Shown here in pieces: positions 24,401-37,487 of a stretch of DNA of 64,000 nucleotides (its first letter is position 1; every line of letters starts with the position of its first letter). The notes under the pieces are model-generated. The model was not told where the DNA came from. It saw only the letters and a program-made list of their open reading frames with translations, and searched no databases. Where the stretch lies: contig JBAMDO010000199.1 of NCBI GenBank assembly GCA_037074765.1, positions 1 to 64,000 of the forward strand, in the 5' to 3' direction. The translations under genes and the position numbers were made by a program. Source of the DNA: Mansonella perstans. Its lineage: Eukaryota; Nematoda; Chromadorea; Rhabditida; Onchocercidae.

Positions 24401-24793
24401 AAAACGGGAAAATGGAAAAAACAGGATTAAATCATTCTAAGTTGATTTAAGATCAAAAGCATCATCAATACATTCTTATGCCATTCATCATGATACAATT
24501 CAATCAAATTACCGGTTTTGCAACACCTGTTTACAAAAGCATAAAATACTACAACATACATGCATACCTATATCAAGTTTACAAAAGAAAAATCGAGCGT
24601 GGACCAAAAATCGAAAAGAAAAAAACTACAGTAAACCATTTTTTGGAGATTTTATTTCAAAAGTTCGAGATGAAAACTGTTGTCTACGAACAACGAGACA
24701 ATACGTCTACGAAACAAGCTTACCCGAAAGATCGTTTAGCAAGTAAATAGCAGATAGTTTCGATCACTACTGCCTCCTAACTGCTCCCTCATC
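21458..24793. other. Intergenic, probably includes the CCCH gene 3' UTR
   Basis: AT-rich DNA with homopolymer runs (for example T15 near 21736 and A18 near 22745). Part of the right end is likely the 3' untranslated region of the minus-strand CCCH gene. Open frames at 22300-22554, 23610-24045 and 24478-24750 show no family resemblance or splice support and are not called. Confidence 0.5.
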
Positions 24794-27700
24794 TTAATCG
24801 ACTTTGAATTCGCATGCTAATAAGCGTGCAAGATTGTCGGCATGAATAGCAAATTGAAATGGATAATCTGATGATATCAGCGCATCTGACTGGGGAGTGA
24901 CAGCTGTAGAGAATGCGGATCCCTCGTAATCACAAAATGAAATACCGGAATCCGGGCTATCATGCTTTGCGACAATTAATTTTGAATTACCAGCAGAAGA
25001 AACAGTATCCGGTGTCCCTTGAACCGATACCATATTTTGATTGGTGATATCGCTAAGAACCAGTGTGTGATCCAAATTTCTTACAGCTTAAAAAAGATCA
25101 GTAGACTAAATCAAAATTCTGTCATTAAAAATGCATTTAATGATAGCTAATTATGTAATCTTAGTTATACTGATTACGTAATTTTAGATGGATGTACGTT
25201 GAACAATTTTTAGACATAATAGAAATCATTTTCAATTACAACAAATTTATCAGTACCAATTCCTATTATGATTGGATCTATTGCATTCAATCACTGATTA
25301 AATTTCTTATAATCAGTTGCATTCCACAAAAAATAATGTCATCCCTAAGAAATTATTACCAACCAAATACTTTGTCCGGATCTTTGGATAATGGTTTCAT
25401 ATTTTCAGCAGGATACTGTATTTCAAGCGTTTGATCCAAATCACGATGGGCAGAAAAAAATGCAGGCGATTCAAGTGGCCAAGATGGTGGTGGATGACTT
25501 GTCACACGATTTAATGATATTGGGGGAGTCTCCGAATTAACGCTGTTAATGGATGTCAGACGAGCACGTTCGCGTTGGATTTTCAAGTACTAAAATTTAA
25601 TTTATTGAACTGATGGTGGTGATTTAACTCTACTAAGCTCAGTTTATCGGATTTGTTGGTTTCAACCAATCAGTTTCAAAAAATCATCTATATCTCTTGT
25701 AAATACTTTTACGATTAATAAGTTATAAACTAAACATGAAAACATACCCGATCAGGGCGTATATACGGATTCGCTACATTTGACTCTTTTGATTCTGGTG
25801 GGTGAATGAATAAACAACGATCACCATACGGACAAAGACCAGCCTTTGTGTATTTATCGCACAATTTCGTCTTGTATTTAGGATTTTTCGTTGGTGATCT
25901 GTTGAATACTTTATAAAACTGGGAAGGACTGAATAAGATAAATGCTAATACCACTAATGACAAACTAACGCAAATGTATACTTGCAAGGGCGCAACTGTT
26001 CTTCACCATGAGCGAAGCGACAATTTTCCGCGAAACTACATGTTCCACTTTCGAGCCAAGCTTGGCACATCACCTTGAATTAGAAAAAAGCACTAAAAAA
26101 ACAGGAAAATAGCAGGAAATATGAATCTACGATAAAATTATGATTAAAATATAAGATTAGAGAATTAGAATTAAGCATTATATAAAACTGTTATAAAAAG
26201 AATGGCAAGTCAGTGTTTGCTTCATCAATCAAAGAAAAAAAGGCATGATTATGCCTTAACTTCTATAGATTACCAAGCGAAGTGCAGAAATTAATATCGA
26301 AAAAATTGTTATTTCAGTTCTTATTCCTCAATTAAGTCTATTGAACGCTACTGTCCTCTATTTTTTCTTTTTATCTTCAATTCGAAGCGACCTAATTATT
26401 TCCTTTTCTCTAGTTTTTATTTTTTGAAAAAAATAACTTTTTTATTTCTCACTTTACTTCACACCGACAAGAGAGCTCCTTTATTCATTTATAAATGGAA
26501 GGAAGAAAATATTACCGTTTTGTAACTATCCGGTTTTGGCGATTTACGCGGAAAAGGTGGTAAACGTTTCAATCGTAGATGATTTGTTTGATGTCTAAAT
26601 ATTTTAAAATAAAGGGGGAAAAATGAGAACATTAATTGCTTTAAATCGTATAGCTATATTGCAAAACGAATAACGAAGACAATACTATAGGGAAAATTGT
26701 TCAACTCTTTTTTTCATTTTTTGTGAATAGTTAACAATTAAAATCACTAATACATATAATTGTCATCCTAAAAATACCACTTTTTGGCTCCTAATGAGTG
26801 TTATAAAACGCAACGAGTCCTATATGGTGCCAGAACAATAACCTAAATCTTTCCTATATGGTGCCAGAACAATAACCTGAATCTTTTAATTCTTTTGCAT
26901 TACATTCTTCGTCTTTCATTTGAAATATATTCTATGGTTGAACAGATTGGAAATGAATAATATGATAATTCTTTCCAACCAATTTTTCCATATCAGATTA
27001 ATTTATGATATTTATTTCTATCAAAACAAACTCTAGAGAAAAAGAGAAAATTAAAAAAGAAGGTAACATGATGTCAGTTCTAACTTTTCGTATGATGCAA
27101 CATCATTTAGTGCAGGATTATTTGTAGCATTGAAATCGTAAAGATCGGAAACACTATTAAGACACCGAGCAGCAGCAAGTTTTGAGGAAACATTAGCATG
27201 TCTGCAAAATATACAACCAAAAAGTTAGAAATTGCAACATTTCAAGAACATTTAATGCTAAAAGATCTTTCTATCAAACTAAATATGTTAGGCAAATCCT
27301 TAGAAGATGAAAATTTCAACAAAAAAAGAAAACACGCCAATATAACAAATTGTACATCATAGATGTCCCGCGAAAAAATGTCACTAACCGATTACAAGTA
27401 CTACTACTACGTCGCTATATGTTTTATTTTTATCAACTATTAATACTAAAAATGCTTAAACTTTTCTACTGCGACCTACACGTGATATCATTAAAAATTC
27501 TATAGCTATCTTATCCGGAAAGATTTTCAAAAAATAACCATTCTCCGTTTTATGAAAATTCGAAAAAAAAATAAAGAGAAAAAAAAAAAGAGAAATAAAA
27601 AAAGCTTTTTGATTAAAACTGAAAAGGAGTGAAAATTTTTAAGCCATGTTAAGAAGCTGCAATTTCTGAGTTTTTATGATAGCCAATAGCAACTGCGGTA

Positions 27701-29760
27701 GATATAAATTGATACTAAAAATGCTTAAACTCTCTACTGCAAGGAAAGAAGGAATGTTTCATTTAAATTCCTTCTTAAATGTAAAATAATTTAAACAGTT
27801 ACGTCTAATGAATAATGATGAGAAAAAATCCATAAAAAATCCACAAAAACAACAATTTGTATTTCAAATATCAATCAATTAATTAAGCAATCGAAAAATT
27901 AATCAGTCTTAAAAAAAATTAATCAAATTAATCAATTTCATTTTTTTTAAATGTTTCATTTTCCATTTACTTATCATCTCATTCCATTTCACTGCTTTCA
28001 TCCTTCATTCTCCTATCTTCAAAACATTCTAGTGAAAAAATATTCACGCAAATATCCTTAGTCAAATTTTCTCACTACTATTTTTTTGTTATGAGAGTTT
28101 AAATTCCCATGTATATGCCGAACATCCCAATGTCAAATTTAGCATTGAATAACATGCCTAATAATTGCTTCATTTCCAATCTCATTCTGTTCATAAAAAT
28201 ATCCGAATGATTAATTTTTGTTTTATCAATATGAATCACGTAAAAACTTGACAACTACCAATTAGTGAAATCAACATATTCTTTAATTATGCCATTTATG
28301 TTTTGAAATATGCCAAATTAAATTGGTAAAATTGGTAATTACATAAATTTACTGTTTATCATAAGTTAAATCAAAACCATTTATCTCACAAATAATTATA
28401 TGGTGAGAGATTCTAAAAGTTTGAATTAAAAAAAATGCTTTCACTTGAAATGTTGCCCGATAAACTTCATGAAGCAGTGAATGTGCAATTTAAAGTTTTT
28501 CATGAAAATATGTATTAATTTCAAAAAAAAAAATTATTTATTGAATATAAGCAAACTATTACTTAAACGCTTCATTTCTTAACGTTAACAATTCAACTGC
28601 TTTGCGCAACACTTGGTCAATATCTTGTTCAGTTGGTATCGGTGATGAGCCAACGGATGTATCGCAGGATGTGGAACTAAAAATGATTTAAATTGCATAT
28701 AATCTATGAATTGATAAATACATATTATTATTAGCAATTTGAAGAAAACAACATTTATTCGGTTGCTAATTTATTCACATTGAAATAGCTGTTTTCTTGA
28801 AAAAAAAAAATTAATTTATGAAATGAAATAAAAATGTAATATCTATCTAAATGCTTGAACAAACAATATAGATATCATTTACCTAATTCCAGCATGACTG
28901 TTGGTTGTTGAAGCAGTTGCGCTACCATATCTTGATGGTAAAAAACCGGAATCGCCGCTATTTGACGGTAAACTTAGTGATGATGGTGGACGCAGATATG
29001 CATGTGAATTAAGGGATATCCTGTTGGAAAATATCATAAAAATTTAAAAAAGAAAAAAAATTACGCAAAAATAATTACTTCCATCTTACAAAAAAAAATA
29101 TTAAATAAATGGAATATTTGCTTCCTCCTTTGTGAATTCAGAAAGTAAAAACAAAATTTTATCAATTTGCAAATAAATGAAACAAAATATATATATTTTT
29201 TTTATAAAAAATATAGGAATATTTATTTGTAATGATGTTGATTATTTTTATAATGATGATTAAGCTTCGCTCCAATTCTTATATAATCCTCGTACAAACA
29301 ATGAACTTCATCAATAAGGGAAATTTTTTTTTTTTTTTTCACTTTGAAACAAGTATATACTATTTGTCAAAGAAGCTATAACCGAAATAAATGTAGAATT
29401 TATATACAAACTGAGTTAGGAGACATTAAAATAGATCATTTTTATATAGAATTTCTTCGATTATTCAATTGAAATTTAAAATCTTATCAATGAAAATCCC
29501 AATTATTGTACCGAATAAGAGAGAGTTATCACTTTCTATGAAATATTATAGCTATAAGGTAAAAGATGTTGAAAAGTTTGCAGATGAAATTTGTTGCAAA
29601 TCCAATAGATTATATGTAGTTGTTAGGATGTAACGAATAAATAAATTTCAAAAGTATTTGATAAATTCACATTAAACATTTCAAGAAATTTGAATAATAA
29701 ATGAAAATGAAATTAAAATACATACTCTGGATAAACCATATTATTACGAAAAGTTGACAT
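24794..29760 (-). CDS. Tandem CCCH zinc-finger RNA-binding protein, TTP/TIS11 family
   Basis: Proteins with paired C-x8-C-x5-C-x3-H fingers bind AU-rich elements in mRNA 3' ends and recruit decay factors. Nine minus-strand exons (29726-29760, 28883-29020, 28563-28676, 27085-27201, 26516-26594, 25982-26073, 25748-25898, 25364-25589, 24794-25086) join in phase to 414 residues. Finger 1 (C164, C173, C179, H183) follows SYKT and ends HGEEQLRP; finger 2 (C205, C214, C220, H224) follows KYKT. The YKT lead-ins are TTP hallmarks; the linker is 21 residues instead of 18. The flanks are serine-, proline- and asparagine-rich and likely disordered. The start used is the first in-frame Met; the frame stays open upstream through a Ser/Thr run, so a further 5' exon is likely. 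C. elegans relatives include gla-3 and the ccch genes; orthology is not resolved. Confidence 0.85.
26818..26885 (-). repeat. 34-bp tandem duplication in a CCCH-gene intron
   Basis: TCCTATATGGTGCCAGAACA and the following 14 bases occur twice head to tail with one mismatch. It lies in the intron before the finger-preceding exon at 26516-26594. Confidence 0.85.
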
Positions 29761-29777
29761 TTTCGGATAAAATTTGC

Positions 29778-29835
29778 TAAATTTCCTTGCTTCGTTAAAT
29801 GTTGTTGTTGTTGTTGTTGTTGATGATGATGATGA
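29778..29835 (-). repeat. Triplet run (TCA)n(ACA)n, open as poly-Ser/poly-Thr
   Basis: On the minus strand, about five TCA codons and seven ACA codons run in frame with, and upstream of, the CCCH gene's first called Met at 29760. If the coding sequence extends 5' it would give a Ser6-Thr7 tract; otherwise it is a microsatellite in the 5' untranslated region. Confidence 0.7.
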
Positions 29836-30410
29836 CGATAGTGATGATTGATAACTGGTATGCTCAAGCGAATATGATATATATTTACAAATAAAATAAA
29901 AATATTGTTAGTAAAGTGTTGTAAGCTTTACTTCTTCTCCTCCTTTCCTTCTATTCTTCTCCTTCGTGTTAGCCAATAGCAATCTCTGCTTCTTACTAGG
30001 CTATTGGTTAACACCACTGAAACATAATATACATTTTTTTTTTTCCTATTAAATTATTTCAAATTTTTCTCGAATTTAAAAAAAAAAGCGCATTATGAAA
30101 AAATCAAATAAAAGAGTCGAATTAACAATTTGATGAAGTGAACAATTAAATGAAATATTTCGCGTAACTTTTAAATTATAATAGCATATAGGTATATGTA
30201 AACGTTTCAATTATATTATTACGTCATTTACGTGATACATTCTATACAGCATAATTTGATGCTAATAAATGAGAGGATTTCAATTTATTAGCATATAAAT
30301 ATGTTTCACTTCAATATGTCAAATATTTACAAAAAAAAAAGTACTACTAGTAAATTGTAAGTTTTTCTATTCAAATGGACAAATTTTTTTTCAAATAAAT
30401 TACTAATCTT

Positions 30411-30448
30411 CTAAATTCCCCGGGGAATCCTGAATTCCCCGGGAATCT
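30411..30448. repeat. GC-rich palindromic pair in AT-rich DNA
   Basis: TTCCCCGGGGAA, a perfect 12-base palindrome, and a near copy ATTCCCCGGGAAT lie six bases apart. They stand out sharply from the flanking AT-rich sequence. Confidence 0.7.
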
Positions 30449-30596
30449 AAAATAAAACTATGTAAATGCAAAAGTGAACAATAAGTAATTTCCTTCAATG
30501 ATAAATAAATTTTATAAAATCATCGAATAATATTGATAAATTATGAGTATTTTTGTAGAAATTACCTCAATCAAGCAAGCAATGAAATAGAGACTA

Positions 30597-30599
<3 letters not shown>

Positions 30600-30630
<31 letters not shown>

Positions 30631-30650
30631 GGACAGACAGACAGACAGAA
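30600..30650 (+). repeat. (GACA)n microsatellite
   Basis: About twelve ACAG/GACA units with one G substitution. Confidence 0.9.
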
Positions 30651-31303
30651 GGACAAGTGAACAGGCGACATATCGACAGAGGAACCAAATGGTAGGAAAA
30701 CGTATTCTCAGTTCAAATAGATAATTTCCCGCTAAAAAGATAATTGCGCTCAAATCAAAATATATTGGTATTTGATATCGGAAAATACTTAAAAATCCAA
30801 TTTGAAAAATTAAATTCTTTTATAAAACAAGCACTTTGTACATACATTTTGTCTCTTAACTGCTAATTCAAAATTTGAGTATGCGAAAAAAAATTGCATT
30901 TAAAATTTATTAGAAATTAAATTCTTTTAATTTCATTCCTATAAAATTATCAAATTTTAATTACATGAATGTTTTTTTTTTTTTTTTTTTTTTTTACATT
31001 GAATACTACTACTAGTTACAAATACTATCGACATTCTTAAATATAAGTAATTTTTTTTTTTTTTTTTTTTGCTAATTGCAAATTTAATTCTTAATTTACA
31101 CAAATAAATTTTCATTTTTTTATTTTAAACTTTATTTAAAATATTACACGTAGACACATGATGATGTAAGCAAATTTACCTGATGTAATTATTTAATTTC
31201 CGTTTGTACTAAATTACAGTATGCTGCATAACATATAGAAATGATGTAATTGATAGACAATATAGAATTTTTTAAAAAGTTTTTTTTAAAAAAATTTTTT
31301 TTA

Positions 31304-31356
31304 AATTTTTTAAAGCGTCTATTTTAAAAAATTTAAAAGTCACGCTTTAAAAAATT
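31304..31356. repeat. Inverted repeat with 15-base arms
   Basis: AATTTTTTAAAGCGT at 31304-31318 is complemented by ACGCTTTAAAAAATT at 31342-31356 around a 23-base loop. It lies within a run of A and T tracts. Confidence 0.65.
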
Positions 31357-31456
31357 GAAATACGTAGGGTCACGTATGTAAAAGTACAAAAAAATAATTA
31401 CAAAGATGCACATCACCACCGATCAAAGGCAAAATATAACCCCGAACTGATCGTAC

Positions 31457-31741
31457 AGACATATACATACACACATACACACATAAACCACATGAACAGA
31501 CACAGACACAGACACACACACACAGACACACACACGCATACTTACACATATACAATTTGATCCCCATTTGACCTCTGGTTTTGAATCCTCGCGCCATTAC
31601 AATATGGACTTTCATCTCAGCATACAATACATACACACATATATGTGAACATACATACATACAAACATCTACATTTGTGTAAATGTATACAAACACACAC
31701 ACACATACATACACATACACACACATACACACACACACACG
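31457..31741 (+). repeat. Two CA-rich microsatellite blocks
   Basis: CA/CATA runs occupy about 31457-31553 and 31625-31741, separated by about 70 bp of unique sequence. Confidence 0.85.
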
Positions 31742-32569
31742 AGTGCATTGCTACTCTGGATTATTATGTTTTGCTAATTATAAATTTTAATTTTTCAGAT
31801 TCAATTTGAGGAAAATCAAAAAATTTTCTTTTAGACTCTAATCTAGCAATTTTTACTCATTTTTTCACACGTATACATGCAACACAAACAAATGTATGTA
31901 CGTGCATTTAAATATACTACGTGATTATTTTAATTTTTGATTAAATTATAATATCAAATCGCACGTTTTAGTGAAAATTTGAAATTAAAAGTTTTTTTTT
32001 TCTTTCCTATAAAATTCCAAATTATAGATATTATTAACATGCAGAATTAAAAAAAAAAAAAAACCATAAACTGTAAATTTTTTTAAATTAATAAATGCAC
32101 ATAAAAAGTTATACGATAAAGCATTAAAACAATCAAATTATCAATTAATTATCCTTGTCAATCTATTTGAATTTCATTGAAACTAACTGAAAAATTCGAT
32201 CATAGATCATTTCATTTACTCATTTCAATTTATTGATAGAGTAGTTAAAGGTGTAACAACAATCTATGATAGAATAGTAAGCATATCGTTGTAAATAGAT
32301 TAATGGAAACAAATTAGTATCCATTAGTATCCTTTAATATCAATTAAATTACATCAAATTTTGCAATAAAATTTTTATAGATTTTAAACTAATTACTTAA
32401 TGACTTAACAAAAATTTAACAATGATTAAAAATTTAAATGGATAAGAAGGATAAATAATTGGCAATCATAATTAATGTCTTACTTTCAGAGTATTAAAAT
32501 TAGCTTAGCTAAAAATTAACTATATCAGATTCTATGTTCACAATATAAAACTATCTAAAGAATTTATCC

Positions 32570-32766
32570 CTGATCAATAATACATTGAACTTGATGATCG
32601 ATATATATATATATATATATATCTGATCAATAATACATCGAACTTGATGATCGATATATATATATATATATATATATTTCTGATCAATAATACATTGAAC
32701 TTGATGATCGATATATATATATATATCTGATCAATAATACATTGAACTTGATGATCGATATATATT
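32570..32766 (+). repeat. Compound minisatellite with (TA)n, four units
   Basis: The unit CTGATCAATAATACATTGAA plus CTTGATGATCGA and a TA run repeats four times, starting at 32570, 32623, 32680 and 32727. Unit length varies with the TA run. Each core contains the palindromes TGATCA and ATCGAT. Confidence 0.9.
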
Positions 32767-33386
32767 ACATTCTATAAAACGAAATATTAGGCTACCATCA
32801 GTGAAGGACGTTACAGTGCATGCCAGTGGTTAAATCGATACATTTCAAATTGCAATCATCGATTAAATTGTCATTAAGAACTTGATATTACGATATATTA
32901 ACGAAACTATCAATCTAATTTTATCTATCATTACAACACCTGTATAAACATACATTTAAAAACACACACACACACACATATATATACATGCATACATGAA
33001 GATGAAATGAGAAGACAGGTCAAAGGGAAAATTATGCCAACCACTTGCTTCAATTTATTTATATAACAATTTAATGGAAAAATCATATGTTACAATTAAT
33101 CAATCAATCAATAATTTAATTTGAAATAAATAATCAAAAGTGTATTTATAATTTTTTCCTAAATATTAGCTGCAATTTCAACTATTAATTCAATAAGAAT
33201 TCGTTAAAAATTCTAACAAAATTTTATTGTATAAATAAAAAAAAAAACAAATAAACAACAATAACTTCTCGTTAACATATGTTATTTCTAAGATAATAAG
33301 CATAAAATTTTATTCGTTTGCTTATTTTTGTATAGAGATTTTTATTAAAGTAATTAATCTGTACATTATTAATTCTGGAATTATTC

Positions 33387-33470
33387 ATTGTAATTATTAT
33401 TACTATTATTATTATTACTATTATCATTATAATTATTATTACAATTTACTATTATTATTATCATTATAAA
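33387..33470 (+). repeat. (TTA)n-rich imperfect trinucleotide repeat
   Basis: Interrupted TTA/TTATCA runs. Confidence 0.8.
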
Positions 33471-33785
33471 TACGAGATAGAAGTGAAGAAATTCTGCAAG
33501 ATGCGAATGTTTTTTTGCCTTCTCATTCTTCATCGAACATTAACATTAAAATGAAATGTAGGAAAAGTTCGAAATTGAGATCAATTTTTACGATATCCAT
33601 TTCAAACAACAACAACAACAATAAAACAACAACAACACTAACAATAACAATAAGGACAATCACATCATCAACAATGCTTTCGATGATGAATAGTAATAAA
33701 AATAACTGAGGATATCTCATTCACCATTTCTTCTCTATCAAAAATGATAATTATGAGATGGAAATTGAGGTCAGCATCATTTTAC

Positions 33786-33832
33786 CGATGATGAAGTGGG
33801 CCAGTAGATCGGTAAATTGGATAACATCTCAT
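33786..33832 (-). CDS. Possible 5' exon of the CCCH gene (speculative)
   Basis: On the minus strand an ATG at 33832 opens MRCYPIYRSTGPLHH and reaches a good donor, CATCG followed by gtaaaa, in phase 2. If spliced to an ACCAG acceptor just before 29845, the junction codon is CGT. The frame then continues through the Ser/Thr run into the CCCH gene. The phase agreement has a one-in-three chance of being accidental and the intron would be about 3.9 kb. Confidence 0.2.
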
Positions 33833-36030
33833 AAACCCATAACAAATTGTAGTACTTTTTTTTTCCCCCATTCTTTCCATGTAATTCTGTAAGCCAAATA
33901 TAAAAAAAAAATTTCAAAAATTTATTGAATTTTTCTTCCAAATCAAAATTTCAAAATTTTTATTACATTACTCAATTTGTTATTTGCTACTAAATAATAA
34001 GTAAATTTTAACATTAAAAATGTAAAAAAGATTTGAATATATTAATTGGTACCAATCAAATGATAATTCAGAGATGAGTGTAATTTTATTAGATATCTTT
34101 AATTGCCTCATTAATATCGTTTCAAAATTCATTTAAAATCAGTTTTATATCATTCAAAATAAGTTAACGTCTATTTTAGTATATATGTATATATATATAT
34201 ATATATGGCCATATTTGATGCCTGGTTTCATATCCATCACAAGGTCATAATCGTAAAATTAAAGCGCCTTTAAATCAATTGCATATTTAATTTCTAGTAA
34301 TAAAAATTTTGCACCATTAAAGACTTTAGATATATTTGATTAAATATTTGAAAGAATATTTTTTCATGAATTGATGATAATTATCTTCTAAATTTGTTGT
34401 GAATAAACAATTTCAAACTAGTTGAACAATAATTTATAACAAATTAATTTGTCAGTCAATTAAAATATTTAACAATTTTTCAAATAACAAAATGAAGGAA
34501 AGAATGAAGTCAACTAATTTACTATCTTTTCATTTAAAATTAAATTTCGATTCATTTCTTTTTTTATAACTGTTATTAAAATTACAAAAATTGCGCTCAT
34601 TGTATTAATTATAGTCATATGGATTAGCAATAACAGCTAATTAATAAACAATCACAGATATTAAGGCATAAAAAAAAATAATGATTTTTCATCAGCGCTC
34701 ACCTTATTGCTATCACAAAAAATATTTTCCTAAACTAGTTCCATTAATCGGTACAATAATTTGATGCTTGTCTTGTTCTATCTTCCGGTTTGCTAAGAAA
34801 CTAATTGTTCAGCTAATGTATCCATAAAAATATATCAATAGTAGCTTTGAATTTTTGCAACAGTTAAATTTTTTTTTTTTTTTTTTTTTCTTTCAAAACT
34901 AATAAATTCGAAAATATAAATTTCACCATTGATCAGGTGATTCTTTCAAACCTGTTTTAAATTGCTCCTTTGCTTTTTTTTTGTGCTGTTTTTTTTTTTC
35001 CTTTTTTTTGAAAAATTACAATTCCAAACGAATATTTTATTCAACAAAAAAAGTAATAAGTAATGAATTATTTTAGATGACGAATAATAAATATTATAAT
35101 TAACTTTTTTTTTTATTTAATAGTAAATTAGCTAATTGCTAATTATGGAATTATAAATATGCTTCCAGAAAAAAAAAGAATTGAACTATCAAATAAATGA
35201 TAATTCATTATTTCATAAAATAATTGCAATTTTTTTGCTAAAAAGAATAAGCCGTAATTGTTCAATCTATATCCGAGAATAAATTTAATTATATTAATTT
35301 AAAAGTATGATTGTTTTTTTTTTTTTTTTTTGTTTTCTTCCTACAAGTGGAATAAAGCTTAAATTAGCAAATTAATTTTGTTTTTTTTGTTTTTTTTTTT
35401 TTGTTTTTAAATTAATTTTGGATATTCCGCGCCTTAAATTAATTTCAGGGAAAAAACTTCAAAAGAAGATGAGAGAAAAAAGAAAAGGAGAAGAAGAAGA
35501 CACGCAAAGATCTGATGAAACATTAATGATGATAGAGAAGAAGATAAGCAGAGATTTGATGAAACATTAGTGATGATCATTTGTGACAAAAAAAATTAAG
35601 ACAAAAAAGAAGAAAAAAAAATTGGAATTAAAAAAAGAAATTGGAATTAAAAAGAAAATATATTGTTATCTGCTCACACTTATAAATCTTTTTTCTACAT
35701 TAAAAGCTATTACAAATAACATAGTCAGGAATTAATAAAAAAAAAAAAAAAAAAAAAAAAAACAAAAAACAAATATTCCATTAATCAATTAATTATATCT
35801 TAGCTAAAACATATTCATTAATGAATTATGTTCTGTTTCTCTAAAATATCAATCAAAAAAATAATTATTGTGAAAAAAAAAGAATTGATTTGAAATACAA
35901 ATGAAATGGTTTATATTTTTAAAATGCATAAAATAAAGGAATTGCTTAACAAACAACAAAATTTAACGGACTATTTTCATGGAATATTTCAAATTGTTGA
36001 ACTTCAATTCGGCTGATTCTTTCTTCCCTT

Positions 36031-36057
36031 TTCCCTCTCTCTACCTTGCTTTCTGCC

Positions 36058-36090
<33 letters not shown>
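36031..36090 (+). repeat. (CT)n tract
   Basis: Pyrimidine run ending in about fifteen CT units. Confidence 0.85.
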
Positions 36091-37369
36091 TACTTTTCTC
36101 TTTTGAACATTAATATAATTTTTTTTTTTTTTTTGCTTTTAAATTTTAAATTAACAATACATGAAACTAGTTAATTTTGTTTATGAAAAAAGATTTTAAA
36201 AATCGTTTTTTTCTTTCTTTCATTTCCAAATATAAAAATAATTAAGCGATATTTGTTTTCGCACTTTTCTTTTAAAGATGAAAAAGAGAAAAAAAAATGC
36301 AATTTACGAAAATGAATTGAAAAGGATATTGATGATGATAATTAGAAATGAATGTATTAGGACATAACAATAATTATTCAATTAAAAAAAAAAAAAAAAA
36401 GAAAAAGACAAATTAAAATTGCTATTTTTTAATTCATTGAAACTGAAATATTATAATGAATAAATTCGATGATTTTTTTCCTTTTACATTTATATTTAAA
36501 TATTTGTAAGCAAAATTAAGCTTTAATAAATTAATTATTAAAAAAAAAAGATTGAAATGTTATTAATATTTTATAAAATTACAAAAATGAAAATGAAGAT
36601 TTGAAATTTCTTTATTTTTTTTTTTTTTTTTTTTGTTGCAGAAATATATTTTCGCATGGGTAGATTTAAATTTAAATGATATTATGAAATATTAATGGCG
36701 AAATGAAATTAAAAATTCCAGTTTTGGGTTATTTAACAAATTGTTAAAACTTCGTAATATTCCCTAAAATAGGATGTAAAATTGAAAAATATAAACCGTA
36801 ATTGAAGAGATAGTTTACACCAATAATACACTAATCGAATTATTGATTGATTGCATTTTGATTAAAATATGAAAAATTAATCAAATGATTATTGAGATTA
36901 CTGAGAGTTAAATGATTCCCGATAAAAACTTGGATAACTTGTGAAATCATTTCCAAATAATTACACACACAACTCTGTTGTTGAAGATATTTCTTATCGA
37001 AATTCTCATAACCTTTTTGAAATTTATTAAATCATTTAAATCAAAACATTGAAATTCTTGATAAGGCTAACAACGAATAAAATAATCAGTTCAAATCCTA
37101 ATTCAATCAATATTCAAAACTATTAATTCCTTCAAGTTTATTATGTTCAAAATAAAAAGTGTAACAAAGTAAAAACTGGAAAAAAAAAAAGCAATTGGCC
37201 AAGTGGTTGAATCAAGTTACGAGAAAAAAAAAGCACTTCAATAGCAAAAATGAGCTTAGTATTTGTTACTTGGCTATAAAATAATTGCTTGGGATTTTTT
37301 GCTTATTTTTTCCAAGCCAGCATTTAGAGTCATTTTATTTAAGATTAATAAATTTTTTCTTTATTACGT

Positions 37370-37487
37370 CCTAATCTCTTCACGTATGTCCTAATCTCTT
37401 CACGTATTTCCTAATCTCTCCACGTATTTCCTAATCTCTTCACGTATGTTCTAATCTCTTCACGTATGCCCTAATCTCTTCACGTAA
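37370..37487 (+). repeat. 20-bp minisatellite, six units
   Basis: Six units of CCTAATCTCTTCACGTATGT with a few substitutions, at exact 20-bp spacing. No open frame is associated with it. Confidence 0.9.

Noticed and set aside
31370..31738. Cys/Val-rich minus-strand frame
   Set aside because: It is read from CA microsatellites.
33515..33720. Asn/Thr-rich plus frame and Val/Leu-rich minus frame
   Set aside because: They come from an AAC/AAT triplet run on opposite strands with no splice support.
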